A DNA stretch of 36,879 nucleotides, taken from positions 1-36,879 of the forward strand of contig JADFWU010000033.1 in assembly GCA_015234045.1 (NCBI GenBank). The letters run 5' to 3'. The position numbers and the translations under genes were made by a program. Each line of letters starts with the position of its first letter. Position 1 is the first letter of the stretch. Origin of the DNA: Magnetococcales bacterium. GTDB taxonomy: Bacteria; Pseudomonadota; Magnetococcia; Magnetococcales; JADFWU01. Shown here in pieces: positions 1 through 9,700 of the stretch. The notes beneath the pieces were generated by a model. That model saw only the letters and a list, made by a program, of their open reading frames with translations, did not search any database and was not told where the DNA came from.

Positions 1-222
1 ATAAAGATAAAAAACAACACTCCGAAACTAGAAATGTAAAATATTTTTTACTTATTCGTTATTCTGCACCACAGTTTGCGGTTTTTTTTAAGACAATCAG
101 ATAGTTCATCGAAATAGGATATTGATTTTGATCTGGAAATTTCATATGGTACGAAATGTGTTTGTTTTATGTAAAAAAGAAGTATAAGAAAACAGCCTCA
201 AAAAATCAGGTAACGCACTTTT

Positions 223-254
223 TTTACACATTGTTCAGCGGAAGCTGATATAAT
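223..254 (+). promoter_or_regulatory. Candidate promoter with extended -10 for the FecR-domain gene
   Basis: TATAAT at 249-254 is preceded by TG at 246-247, giving an extended -10 element (TGnTATAAT). The best -35-like hexamer, TTTACA at 223-228, sits 20 bases upstream, which is too far to be ideal, so the extended -10 would carry most of the recognition. The predicted leader is about 110 bases and includes a short hairpin (GATCACC/GGTGGTC, 283-300). The ribosome binding site AAAGGCGG lies just before the ATG at 370. The AT-rich stretch 1-222 shows no gene I can support. Confidence 0.45.
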
Positions 255-369
255 CTGTGTCCTGTAAGATCGTGTTCAGGCTGATCACCTGCGGGTGGTC
301 GCTCTGTATATCTGAGTTCCTATTAGAAAAAGTGCTTCACTGTACAACTGAGAATAAAGGCGGATCATC

Positions 370-1323
370 ATGAAATCTCTTAGTCTTAGACGTTTATTTC
401 CCGTTCTGATGGCGCTTCTTTTTGCGGTATCCAGCGGATCGGTTATCGCCAAAGAACCACCGGTACTGATGCTAATGCAGGTCAAAGGTACTATTGAGTA
501 TAGTAAAAACGGAACAAAATGGAAAAAAGTTAGACGTAACAAGTTTCTGTTTTCCGGCTATCAACTGCGCTCCGGTGCTGATGGCAGTGGTACACTGGTC
601 AATCAGTCCACCAGCATGTCTCGTCAACTCGGTGCCAATACGGTTATCAAAGTCGCCCCAGAGGGTGCTCAATTGGTTTCCGGTGACCTGGGTGAACCTG
701 CTAAAGCTGACAGTAGCTTGGTGAGCAACCTGAATAATCGGTTCAGCAAAGCCCAGCGCTACACCACCGTGCGCCGTAGTGTGAATAAGAAGGGATCAAT
801 TAAACTCTCTACCGCTAAACAAATCACACTCTCCAACACCTATCCTGAACTGGTGTGGCAGAATGTTGGTGAGGAGTACAGCTATCGTCTTACCATTGAT
901 GGTGATCAAACTTTCACGATTGACTCAGGCAGTAATGACATTATTCGCTTCAAGTTATCTGGTCTTTCCAGTGGCGAACACGACTACCGTGTCGAAGTTA
1001 TTAAAGGCGAAGAAGTGATCTATGCGCCTCGTAAGGACGCAACCCTGACTTGGCTCTCCAGTGATGAAGAAGCCAAACTGCTCGCCAGCGTCAAAGCTGT
1101 TAAAGATGTCGCTCCTGGTGATGACTTCCTGATGGCTGCCCACATGGAAGAAAAAGGCCTGGCTGTCGCAGCTATGGATCTGTACCGGAAATACTTTGAT
1201 GAGAATCCAGACGATTTGGACATGCGTCCCCTGTTGATCAAGGCTTACCATGATCTGAAACTGTCCACCCTGAAAAAACAAGAAGCGATTCGCTACAACG
1301 AAATGCTAAACGCTGAAGGCTAA
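370..1323 (+). CDS. Secreted FecR-domain protein with C-terminal TPR-like tail
   Basis: A 317-residue protein. Residues 1-27 form a signal peptide ending in SVIA before KEPP, so it should act in the periplasm. Residues about 35-120 resemble the FecR beta-sandwich domain (short strands, a positively charged stretch GTKWKKVRRN, then SGYQLRSGADG). Residues about 235-310 are helical with the pattern of a TPR unit (AMDLYRKYFDENPDD). FecR-domain proteins of this kind are often encoded beside CHASE2-domain cyclases, as here; that pairing suggests a periplasmic partner or ligand-binding component for the sensor encoded next. It is not a classical FecR sigma regulator: no FecI or TonB receptor is nearby. 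A terminator follows, so the cyclase is probably transcribed separately or by read-through. Confidence 0.75.
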   Translation: MKSLSLRRLFPVLMALLFAVSSGSVIAKEPPVLMLMQVKGTIEYSKNGTKWKKVRRNKFLFSGYQLRSGADGSGTLVNQSTSMSRQLGANTVIKVAPEGAQLVSGDLGEPAKADSSLVSNLNNRFSKAQRYTTVRRSVNKKGSIKLSTAKQITLSNTYPELVWQNVGEEYSYRLTIDGDQTFTIDSGSNDIIRFKLSGLSSGEHDYRVEVIKGEEVIYAPRKDATLTWLSSDEEAKLLASVKAVKDVAPGDDFLMAAHMEEKGLAVAAMDLYRKYFDENPDDLDMRPLLIKAYHDLKLSTLKKQEAIRYNEMLNAEG

Positions 1324-1356
1324 TCCCTTCCCGCCTTCCCGATTTTTTGGGCACTT

Positions 1357-1408
1357 AAAGGCCCTTCCTGAACGATCTTCGGATCTTTTGGGAAGGGCTT
1401 TCTTTTTT
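1357..1408 (+). terminator. Rho-independent terminator after the FecR-domain gene
   Basis: AAAGGCCCTTCC (1357-1368) pairs with GGAAGGGCTTT (1391-1401), with one bulged G, and is followed by a T-rich run to 1408. It lies 34 bases past the stop codon. The remaining gap to 1532 holds no gene I can support. Confidence 0.8.
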
Positions 1409-1532
1409 GATATCCCATTGAACAATACCCCAATTAGTGAATATTATTAGGATGAGTTGGTAATTTACTCTATTCGGCCCATAATGGCTCTAAGAGTACT
1501 CATTATTCATTTTTCTGACCATAGGTCACACC

Positions 1533-3599
1533 ATGAAAAATCTTATGAAGCGCTATGATGTCTTCTTGACCATTCTGTTCTTTTTATTGGCTATTCCAGC
1601 TGAACGGTTTGAGTTGTTTTCCCTGTTAGAAGACCAAACCATCTCCTTCAGACATATTCTGCGCTCTTCTTATGGTTCACCCGAAAAAACGGGGTTTACC
1701 AAAGATATTGTCCTCGTTAATACCGATGAAGAATTTTTCAAGGATTATAAAAGCTTTCCGCTACGCCGGACAGATATTGGTCACATTGTAGAGAATCTAT
1801 CATTTCTGGGGGCTAAAGTTATCGCCCTCGACATTCTGATGGACTTTCCCTCCTCCTATAACGAAGATCCTGAAACTGCTCGTAATCTCAAAGAAGCAGG
1901 CAACACACTTCTGGTTTCTCAAGCCCAGTTTAACAATGGAAAATTCGTCAAGATCAACTACCCAACGACACAACTGGATGAAGCATCTCGGAGTGGCTAT
2001 ACCAATATCGGCTCTACCAGTTCCATTGTGACCACGCTTTCCCGTCTAAGAGTACACCCAGAGATCACTAAATTGCGCGATGGTTGGCCATTTGCCGTTA
2101 CAGCCCTCTCCATGTTCTGGGATGTGGAACCAAAACTGGAAGGCAACACACTGACCTTTGGTGACAAAGCAACCATTCAGCTTGATCAGTTCAACGAATT
2201 TTATATCGACTTCCCAACCCTAATGCCTGGGACACAATTTCTCAGTCAATCCGCTGGTATTACAGCACTTGAATTCATCGACATGTCGGATCTAGATGAA
2301 GATGAAATTGACGAGTTACGCTATTGGATTGAAGGTAAACTGGTACTGATTGGCGACACTTCTGAGGTATCACATGACTGGTTTGATACACCAGTGGGTA
2401 TGGTCTACGGTGTTGAGGTAATTGCCGACAGCATCCACACGCTGATGAAAGGCGCTCCACTACAACCCGCCTCCATGCCGGTGGAGATTATTGCCAGCTT
2501 ATCATTCATGATTGCTATTTTGATCAGTGGTAAAATTCAACATCCCACATTGCGAATGGGTGCAGCCATATTGGGTGCAGCCATTTTTATTGGTGTTGTC
2601 ACCGCACTGTACATTCACGCTGATCTAGTCATTTCCATGAGCTATGCGCTCCTGGCTGGCCTATTGGGCTTCTTTACCATTAACCTGCGCCTGTTTGTCA
2701 AAGAACGTGGTCAAAAGAAGATGATCAAAGGCGCTTTTGGCCAATATCTATCGCCCAAGGTGGTGGATATTCTGGTAAAAGACCCGACAAAACTTTCGTT
2801 AGGCGGTGAACAGCGTGAGATGACCGCTTTCTTCTCTGATGTCGCGGCCTTTTCAACCATTTCTGAAAAACTTACGCCGAATGAACTGGTACAACTGCTC
2901 AATAAATACCTGACTGCCATGTGCGATATCATCGCGCAACAGGACGGTACAGTGGATAAATTTGAAGGTGATGCCATCATCGCTTTCTGGGGCGCACCTT
3001 TGGACCAACCAGACCATGCCATTCGTGCTTGCCATGCGTCCATTGATATGTCCAACCATATGGTTCTCATGCGTGAAGAACTTGCCAAAGTGGATGGACC
3101 ATTGATGACAGTGCGTATGGGGCTGAACTCTGGGCCAATGGTGGTCGGCAACATGGGTTCAGCACAACGCATGGATTACACCATTATGGGTGATGCTGTG
3201 AACTTGGCTGCCCGCCTGGAAGGTGCCAATAAGTTCTTTACCTCTGGCACAATGATTTCCCAATTCACTTATGAGCTGGCTAAAGACGAGATCGACTGCC
3301 GTTTACTTGATACGGTCCGTGTGGTGGGTAAAAAAGAGCCAATCACCATCTATCAACTATTGGAAAGAAAGAATCAAACCCCATCCACGCTGGCCGATGT
3401 GGTTGAACAGTATAACCGCGCCATGGTGCTCTATAAGGATATGGACTTTGTCGGTGCCAGGGATGCTTTTAAGAAGGCTTTGGACCTTATGCCGGATGAT
3501 GGCCCCTCTACCAGCATGATCGACCGCTGCTCGCTGTTTATACAAGATCCGCCTCCCTCTGATTGGGACCGAGTCTTCAACCTGACATCCAAAGGCTAA
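1533..3599 (+). CDS. CHASE2-sensor class III adenylate/guanylate cyclase
   Basis: A 688-residue membrane signalling enzyme making a cyclic nucleotide, most likely cAMP. Order: a first membrane helix (about 8-25), a periplasmic CHASE2 sensor (about 26-310), three membrane helices (about 317-385), a catalytic domain (about 425-610) and a C-terminal helical TPR-like tail. Catalytic residues are intact: metal-binding D436 (FFSDVAAF) and D480 (FEGD), substrate-selecting K476 and T550 (DYTIMGDAVN), N557 and R561. The Lys/Thr pair, rather than Lys/Asp, places it in class IIIb, whose members are often bicarbonate-responsive; that behaviour here is inference. The FecR-domain gene lies directly upstream. 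The ribosome binding site before ATG 1533 is weak. It ends convergently with the chemoreceptor gene. Confidence 0.9.
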   Translation: MKNLMKRYDVFLTILFFLLAIPAERFELFSLLEDQTISFRHILRSSYGSPEKTGFTKDIVLVNTDEEFFKDYKSFPLRRTDIGHIVENLSFLGAKVIALDILMDFPSSYNEDPETARNLKEAGNTLLVSQAQFNNGKFVKINYPTTQLDEASRSGYTNIGSTSSIVTTLSRLRVHPEITKLRDGWPFAVTALSMFWDVEPKLEGNTLTFGDKATIQLDQFNEFYIDFPTLMPGTQFLSQSAGITALEFIDMSDLDEDEIDELRYWIEGKLVLIGDTSEVSHDWFDTPVGMVYGVEVIADSIHTLMKGAPLQPASMPVEIIASLSFMIAILISGKIQHPTLRMGAAILGAAIFIGVVTALYIHADLVISMSYALLAGLLGFFTINLRLFVKERGQKKMIKGAFGQYLSPKVVDILVKDPTKLSLGGEQREMTAFFSDVAAFSTISEKLTPNELVQLLNKYLTAMCDIIAQQDGTVDKFEGDAIIAFWGAPLDQPDHAIRACHASIDMSNHMVLMREELAKVDGPLMTVRMGLNSGPMVVGNMGSAQRMDYTIMGDAVNLAARLEGANKFFTSGTMISQFTYELAKDEIDCRLLDTVRVVGKKEPITIYQLLERKNQTPSTLADVVEQYNRAMVLYKDMDFVGARDAFKKALDLMPDDGPSTSMIDRCSLFIQDPPPSDWDRVFNLTSKG

Positions 3600-3616
3600 T
3601 CATTAGGTTGAGTGGA

Positions 3617-3687
3617 AGCCCTGGTGATGTTTTGCGCCGCTTTCGATATGCGAAGCAGATCATCAGAACAAAAACATCACCAGGGCT
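3617..3687. repeat. 17-bp perfect inverted repeat in the convergent intergenic region
   Basis: AGCCCTGGTGATGTTTT (3617-3633) is the exact reverse complement of AAAACATCACCAGGGCT (3671-3687). The 37-base spacer can itself form a small hairpin (GCTTTCG...CGAAGC). It sits 18 bases after the cyclase stop codon. It may be an extended terminator or mRNA-stabilising 3' structure, although a separate terminator follows at 3776-3809. Confidence 0.75.
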
Positions 3688-3775
3688 GGAACGGTTGACT
3701 GTTCAAATTTCAGACGAAAGCACTATACAATTTAGACATCATGCAGTTGTATTAATTTTGTACCCGTCATCTGTC

Positions 3776-3809
3776 AAAAAAGGCCACTGAATAGATCCAG
3801 TGGCCTTTT
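3776..3809. terminator. Bidirectional terminator between cyclase and chemoreceptor genes
   Basis: The stem GGCCACTG/CAGTGGCC (3782-3789 and 3798-3805) is flanked by an A run on the left and a T run on the right, so it can end transcription from both the + strand cyclase and the - strand chemoreceptor. Confidence 0.85.
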
Positions 3810-3863
3810 GTTCAACAAAACCCTTTCAGATTCTGCCCTACACTATTTTCTCAACATCTCAAC

Positions 3864-6134
3864 TCACTCCAGCAATGCCGTTGTGCGGCCACTGCGTGGT
3901 TGTGCGGCCATTTTAAAGAACGATATCGCCTCAGTAAGACTTCCCGCTTCAATACTGAGATCCTTTGCCGTACCAGCCATTTGACTGGATGTATGAGCAT
4001 TTTGTTGAATGACTTGATCCAGCTGTTGAATCGCTTGGTTAATCTGATCAGCACCATGGCTCTGTTCTTCGGAACTTGCGGTAATTTCCTGTACAAGATC
4101 AGCCGTTTTTTGAATAGTAGGCACCAATGCGTTGAGCAAACTTCCAGCCTCTTCAGCAATCAATACACTAGAGGATGAGATCTCATTGATTTCAGCCGCG
4201 GCACCTTGACTGCGTTCCGCTAATTTACGCACCTCAGCGGCCACAACTGCAAACCCTTTCCCCTGTTCACCAGCCCGAGCCGCTTCAATAGCGGCATTGA
4301 GAGCCAGCAGATTTGTCTGACGCGCAATTTCTTCAATCACTGATATTTTCTCAGCGATTTCTCTCATGGCAGCTACAGCCTTGGTCACTGACTCCCCCCC
4401 TTTTTTAGCATTTCCAGCTGCTTCCTGAGCCATTTTTTCAGTGATGCGAGAATTTTCTGTATTTTGTTGAATATTAGCAGTCATCTCTTCAACTGCGGCA
4501 GAGGTCTCTTCAATGGAAGCCGCCTGTTGACTGGCACCATCAGAAACAATCTGCGAGCTGGTGGTGACATCTTCACTCCCTGCTACAAGCTTTTCGCTCA
4601 CACGCATCACTGTACCAACTGTTCCGCTGAGATTCTCCACCATGTCTTTCACAGCGCCATAAATACCAACACTTTTTTGAGATTGATCAAATTGAACAGA
4701 CAGATCGCCCTGTGCAACCCGACGCGCTATAGCCGTCACTTCAGAAGGTTCACCACCCACCTGACCTAACACTTCACTGGCGACAACAATACCGAAGATT
4801 GAGGCCAACAACACTCCAGCCAAAGTAAAGATCATATACCCCCAAAATGCGGTATTAGCAGCAGATTGAAGCGCCACAGTGGTTTCAGAAAGATCCTTGG
4901 AAAGGTGATTCTCTACCTCTTTTAGCAGATTGATCTTCTGTGTAATGGTCTTGAACCATACTGTTGGATCAATACCAAAATTACCGGCAGAGGTTAACGC
5001 ACTCAAATCACGCAATGCTTGCAAGGCAGGGCTATCATTGACTTTTACAGCCTTGTCCATATCACCGATGGACGCACCATTTTTGGCCATGGCGGTTACT
5101 TTTTCAAGCCCGGCTTTATACTGATCGACCGTATCCTGGACACTATCCAACAGCTTTTTCTCATCAACAGTGGCTGAAGGCATAGTCCTAAATGCATCCA
5201 AGCTGGCTGTGATGGCCTGATAATTCTTCATAAAGCGGTCTTCAAACTTAGGCGCTTGACGCAAGACAAAGTTCTTAAAATTGTGAATCGCACCACCATA
5301 ACCAATTTGTTGATAGACATGGGCAAGGTGATTGGTTTTCTGAGAGGCCAATCCTTTGGCAAACGCCACATCACGCATCTTTTGTACTTCAGCAACCACA
5401 GGAGCATTGATCTTATCTTTAAAGAACTGAACCTGAGAAGGTGGTGCAAAAGAGGAGAAAACCCTGAAATAGGTATCCTGTTCAGAAACCAGTACGGTAA
5501 ATTTATGGAACATTCCCGGACCAAACGCATTGCGGGCAAACGTATTACTCAACACAGCCCGTTCAATACCCGCTCGCTCTTTACCAAGTAGAAAATTCAC
5601 ATAAGCGGATGTGAGTGGTGCCAACTTATCAACAGCAACTTTGGACATTTCGCCAATGGAATTGAGGAAAGAGCCATTCATTTTAGTGTAATAACCAATG
5701 GCCTTACCTGCGGGAATGGATTGACGTGTCACTTGTTCCCGAATACTACCCAGGCCATCCAACAACCCGATGGCTGAACTGAATTTTCCATTGAAATCCG
5801 ATCCAAATGACGGCAGATCCACTTCTGATAGAAAAGCTTTCAAGTCGGCTTTTTTGCTATCAGTGAGTTGTCGTTGCTGAGGCAGTTCAGAACGGAACTT
5901 TGCGCCCTTGCTGCCCAGAAAGCCCGCCGTCATGCCACGTTCTTTTTGTGTCTCATGGACCAACGCACTGATCCGAACCGCCACACCTGCCATAGCGTTC
6001 ATTGTGTCCATGGTTGTTGAAAGTACGTGCTTGCTCCATACGCCCTGACCACCAAACCAGATCAAACCGGCCAGTGGTATGAGTAACATCAGAACAAATT
6101 TTGCCTTCAATGAAAGCCCCTGAAGCATTTTCAT
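3864..6134 (-). CDS. Methyl-accepting chemotaxis protein with NIT sensor domain
   Basis: An inner-membrane chemoreceptor of 756 residues. A first membrane helix (about 10-32) is followed by a large periplasmic region opening with an NIT (nitrate/nitrite-sensing family) signature ([16 protein letters not shown]), a second membrane helix (about 425-450), a HAMP linker ([11 protein letters not shown]) and the MCP signalling domain. The conserved hairpin tip ([20 protein letters not shown], about 600-645) is intact. There is no C-terminal CheR/CheB-tethering pentapeptide. An in-frame ATG lies two codons further upstream (6140), but GGGGGAG sits directly against it and is correctly spaced, six bases, only for ATG 6134, so I chose 6134. 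NIT domains are thought to sense nitrate/nitrite; the ligand here is unproven. No chemotaxis kinase genes are adjacent. Confidence 0.93.
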   Translation of the reverse strand: MKMLQGLSLKAKFVLMLLIPLAGLIWFGGQGVWSKHVLSTTMDTMNAMAGVAVRISALVHETQKERGMTAGFLGSKGAKFRSELPQQRQLTDSKKADLKAFLSEVDLPSFGSDFNGKFSSAIGLLDGLGSIREQVTRQSIPAGKAIGYYTKMNGSFLNSIGEMSKVAVDKLAPLTSAYVNFLLGKERAGIERAVLSNTFARNAFGPGMFHKFTVLVSEQDTYFRVFSSFAPPSQVQFFKDKINAPVVAEVQKMRDVAFAKGLASQKTNHLAHVYQQIGYGGAIHNFKNFVLRQAPKFEDRFMKNYQAITASLDAFRTMPSATVDEKKLLDSVQDTVDQYKAGLEKVTAMAKNGASIGDMDKAVKVNDSPALQALRDLSALTSAGNFGIDPTVWFKTITQKINLLKEVENHLSKDLSETTVALQSAANTAFWGYMIFTLAGVLLASIFGIVVASEVLGQVGGEPSEVTAIARRVAQGDLSVQFDQSQKSVGIYGAVKDMVENLSGTVGTVMRVSEKLVAGSEDVTTSSQIVSDGASQQAASIEETSAAVEEMTANIQQNTENSRITEKMAQEAAGNAKKGGESVTKAVAAMREIAEKISVIEEIARQTNLLALNAAIEAARAGEQGKGFAVVAAEVRKLAERSQGAAAEINEISSSSVLIAEEAGSLLNALVPTIQKTADLVQEITASSEEQSHGADQINQAIQQLDQVIQQNAHTSSQMAGTAKDLSIEAGSLTEAISFFKMAAQPRSGRTTALLE

Positions 6135-6381
6135 ACACATCTCCCCCAGTTTATTGAGTATTTATTGACACTGAACCCATCCATCATTGACCAATTTTTC
6201 ATTGGCACATCATACAGTTCTAAATAGTTCTCACTTACCATACAATGTGATACCACCTATACATTGATAAAGGCAATGACAATTAGCAATCATATTCATG
6301 TTTTTTCTTTAATTTATTAAATATTTTCAGACCTATATCCTCAATTTCTTATACTTACTGAAACCTCTTTGTTCGAAACAG
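6135..6381. other. AT-rich intergenic region, no gene seen
   Basis: The 5' flank of the chemoreceptor gene. Its promoter must lie here on the - strand, but I could not single out convincing -35/-10 boxes. The right part leads into an IS3 remnant and may be decayed IS sequence. Confidence 0.5.
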
Positions 6382-6489
6382 GAAATTTTCGAATACATCG
6401 AAGTTTTCTATAATCGTCAAAGAAGACATTCAACAATAGGTTACCTATCACCGACGACATACGAGAATCAGTACTCGAACGCTGCGTAA
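6382..6489 (+). pseudogene. IS3-family transposase (OrfB) C-terminal remnant
   Basis: Thirty-five codons in frame before a TAA encode the typical end of an IS3-family DDE transposase: EIFEYIEVFYNRQRR, then HSTIGYLSPTTYENQ, then YSNAA. The catalytic core and OrfA are missing. The bases just after the stop (GTGTCCGGAAAACCC from 6494) look like an IS3-family right terminal inverted repeat, but the left end is absent. This marks an old insertion at the left border of the accessory patch. Confidence 0.85.
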
Positions 6490-6709
6490 TTTTGTGTCCG
6501 GAAAACCCTTGCCACTTCAGACCCCCAGGTACTCAAAAACCGGAAGAGCCCATTTAATTAAAAATAGGTTGGCATGTAAATTTTATCAACGTGCTATTGA
6601 TCTATTAGGAATTTTATGATTAGTTAAATTGTTAAGTGTTGGTGATTGATCCTGCTGATGTGCTTAATTGGGCTCCCAGGATTTTATACGAATAGCAAGG
6701 AAATTATTC
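6490..6709. other. IS right end and leader of the ATPase-nuclease gene
   Basis: The first bases hold a likely IS3 terminal repeat (from about 6494). The rest is AT-rich leader sequence in which the promoter of the following gene should lie. AAGGAA at 6697-6702 is the ribosome binding site for ATG 6710. Confidence 0.5.
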
Positions 6710-9700
6710 ATGTGCGGTTCTGAATCAAGCGGTAATGGCGTTGTTCCGCGTCTTTTTACTCAACTGGATTCACCTAATGAAGGAAAAAGGGAAAACCTCC
6801 CTTTATCAAATTTCCTATCTGAACCGGCCTTAGTGGTATTAGGAGAGCCTGGGATGGGGAAAACCACGACATTCGTTCAGGCTGCTCAGAAAGAGGAAAA
6901 TGCTGAATGCCTAGACATCCGTAGATTCATCCCGCCAAGAAATCCAAGAGGACTTGAAGGAAAAACCCTCTATTTGGACGGTCTGGATGAACAACGAGCT
7001 GGAAGAACGAACAGCAATGATGCTCTAGATGCCATTATCGGACGCTTAGAAGAGCTTGGTCGTCCAAAGTTTCGCCTCTCTTGTCGTACAGCGGATTGGT
7101 TCGGAGAGTTGGATAAATCCCATCTCAGAGATGCGTCATCCTCTGGATACGTTACCGTCATCAGATTGGAACCCCTGAGTGAGGTTGAGATTAGGCAAAT
7201 TGTGGCTGCGCAAGGCCTTGATGAGGAAACTTTCCTGGAACAGGCACAGCAATCCGGTATCGAGGAATGGATCACAAATCCACAGCATCTGGAAATGATA
7301 TTGAAAGTCGTATCACAAGGGCAAGAGTGGCCTGAAACGAGAAAGGAACTATTTGAACGCGCCTGTTTGGAGTTGGTTAGGGAGCACAATGATACCCATC
7401 GCAGAGGGATGAACCCGTCTCCAGACAACCAGTTAATGCTAGCTGCTGGGATGTTGTGCTTCTTGATCTTGCGAGCCAATCTGGAGGGGGTGGCTTTTGG
7501 AGAAACCAGTGTTGGAGAAGGGTTTCCGGGTCTGACAAGTTTCTCAGAAACAGGATTACCCATTGTTGAAGCAGCCAGAACCAAGCTCTTCCATCATCCT
7601 GGTCCAGAGCGTGCGGCATACTATCATCGCACAATGGCCGAATATCTAGCCGCCTGTTTCTTGGTTTATCAGATAAATCACAATGGCCTTCCTGCTTCGC
7701 GAGTAAAAAGTCTGTTGATTTCAGAAAATGGCCTTCTGCCCTCTCATCTTCGTGGATTACATGCTTGGATAGCTTCTTTATGTTCTGAGCCAGCACTGTC
7801 CTTGTTCCTCAATACTGATCCTTTGGGATTTATCCTTTATGGCGATCCGACTTTTCTTTCAATCAAAAGGAAAGAGCAGTTGCTAAATGAGATGTCTGAA
7901 TTGGCAGAACAAGATCCCTGGTTCCGCCAAGATCTCTGGGATATCAATCCATTTGAACGTTTGGCCGATTCCAGTTTAAGTGAAAAATTTCAGAATGTTT
8001 TGTCTGATTGGCAAAATCATCAATCTCCATTTGTGGCTACAATTCTGGACATTATAACAGCTGCTAAAATCCCAATTGTTCCTGACTCCAGTTTGTTGAG
8101 TGTCATCAGAGATCATGAAGCACCTTCTTATTTGAGTTATAAGGCAGTACGTGCGTACGCTACTCATTATCCAGGTATGCTGGATAAGCTAAAATCAGTA
8201 GTAATAGATTATATTGATAATAAACTGGTTGATAAAGACAGTACATTGGAAATTCTGCTGACTGAGCTTTATCCAAAGCATTTAACGTTGGAGTTTTTGT
8301 TTAATAACATATCAAAACTAAGGGTGAATAATTTCTTTCAGTATTATTTGGTGGAGAAAATACCGAAAGAACAACTCCCTCAATTGTTAATATTATTACA
8401 ACAAAATAAGAATTTCATTTTTGAAGGTGAGCAATACGACTCCCATTTTTATTGGAAAGAGCTTGTTGGTCAATCTTTGGTAAAAGCCATTAAATACCAT
8501 GGAGAAATAAGTGAACCTGAGGTGATTTGGAGTTGGTTTGGAGTCTTAACAAACAGTAATAGCTTTTCAGATTATTCAGAAAAATATCGATTAAAAATAC
8601 AGGAATGGTTTGATGAGCATAAAGATGTATTAAAAAATATACTAATGTTTACCATCAATAATTCAGATCCGAACGAAATTGGCAAAGATGTTTTTAGGTT
8701 GTGGAGAAGACTCCAGATTTCAGAACCAGAATGGTTTGCAAGCTGGTGTTTGGAACAAGTACCTGAATTTACAAACAATCAAGAAGCAGCTAATGCCTTA
8801 TTCGTAGAAGGTATTAAAGCTCTTTTTTGGCACGAACCTATTCCGCCTTATCCCCTGGACATTGCTTTTGATTTTGTTGAATGGCATCCATACTATAAAG
8901 ATTTGCTTACTCCACTTCTATCAAGCGATCTTGATGAAAATAAATGGATAAGGCCTATATCAAATATTGCTGAGAAGGCCGAAAGGAACAGAACGAAGCA
9001 ACAATTAATTGCAAATCTTACCAGAAAAATTCAAGGTATTGAACAATGTGTAGAAAAAGGTGAACTGTATCGTTTAGCCAAAATCTATCATGGTCGATTC
9101 TGGAATGTGAATTTTGAGCTATCTCCCTATCACCGCTTGGTTGACTATACCTCTCAAGATATTGCAAAGGCTGCATCTCTTGGATTTATTAAGTGTGTCT
9201 ATGAGAGTCATAGCTATACTCCAGAGGACATTAAGAAGCTGGCATTAGAAGGAAAAGAATATAGTATCTCTTATGTGCTTTTGGCTGCTTTAGAGTTGAT
9301 TGGAGAAAGTAGCCTGCTCAATATCCCTGAAGACACGCTTAAATCAGCTATTGCTTTCAAGATGAGCAAACCCTCTGGTCGAGAGCCAGCCTGGTTTCTT
9401 TACCTCCTGAAAGAGCAGCCTGACATGGCTAGTAGAGTCATTTTCGCTTATTGGCTCCCACAGCTTCAAGCCAACAGTGAGCATATCTCTGATTTATCAA
9501 GATTAGACAGTAAGGAGTGGTCTGAAATAGCTCAAAGGTTGGCAATTCCTCTTCTTGAAGCCTGTCCCAAACTGGAGGGGCAAAGTCTTGAACTTTTACT
9601 TCTTGCAGCACTAAAGTGGGGTGATCATCAAGCGCTCAACCAACTTGTTCAAGAGCGCTGGCAACATGTAACGGATCAAATTTCCGGATGGTCATATTTG

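Noticed and set aside
1-369. tRNA or small RNA in the AT-rich left edge
   Set aside because: No cloverleaf, no TTCGA-type arm, and no terminator-shaped end was found.
370-1323. FecR as an anti-sigma/iron regulator
   Set aside because: It has a cleavable-type signal peptide rather than a cytoplasmic anti-sigma part, and no sigma factor or TonB receptor gene is adjacent.
6668-6709. TTG-initiated N-terminal extension of the ATPase-nuclease gene
   Set aside because: AAGGAA is ideally spaced before ATG 6710 and nothing in the extra 14 codons resembles a domain.
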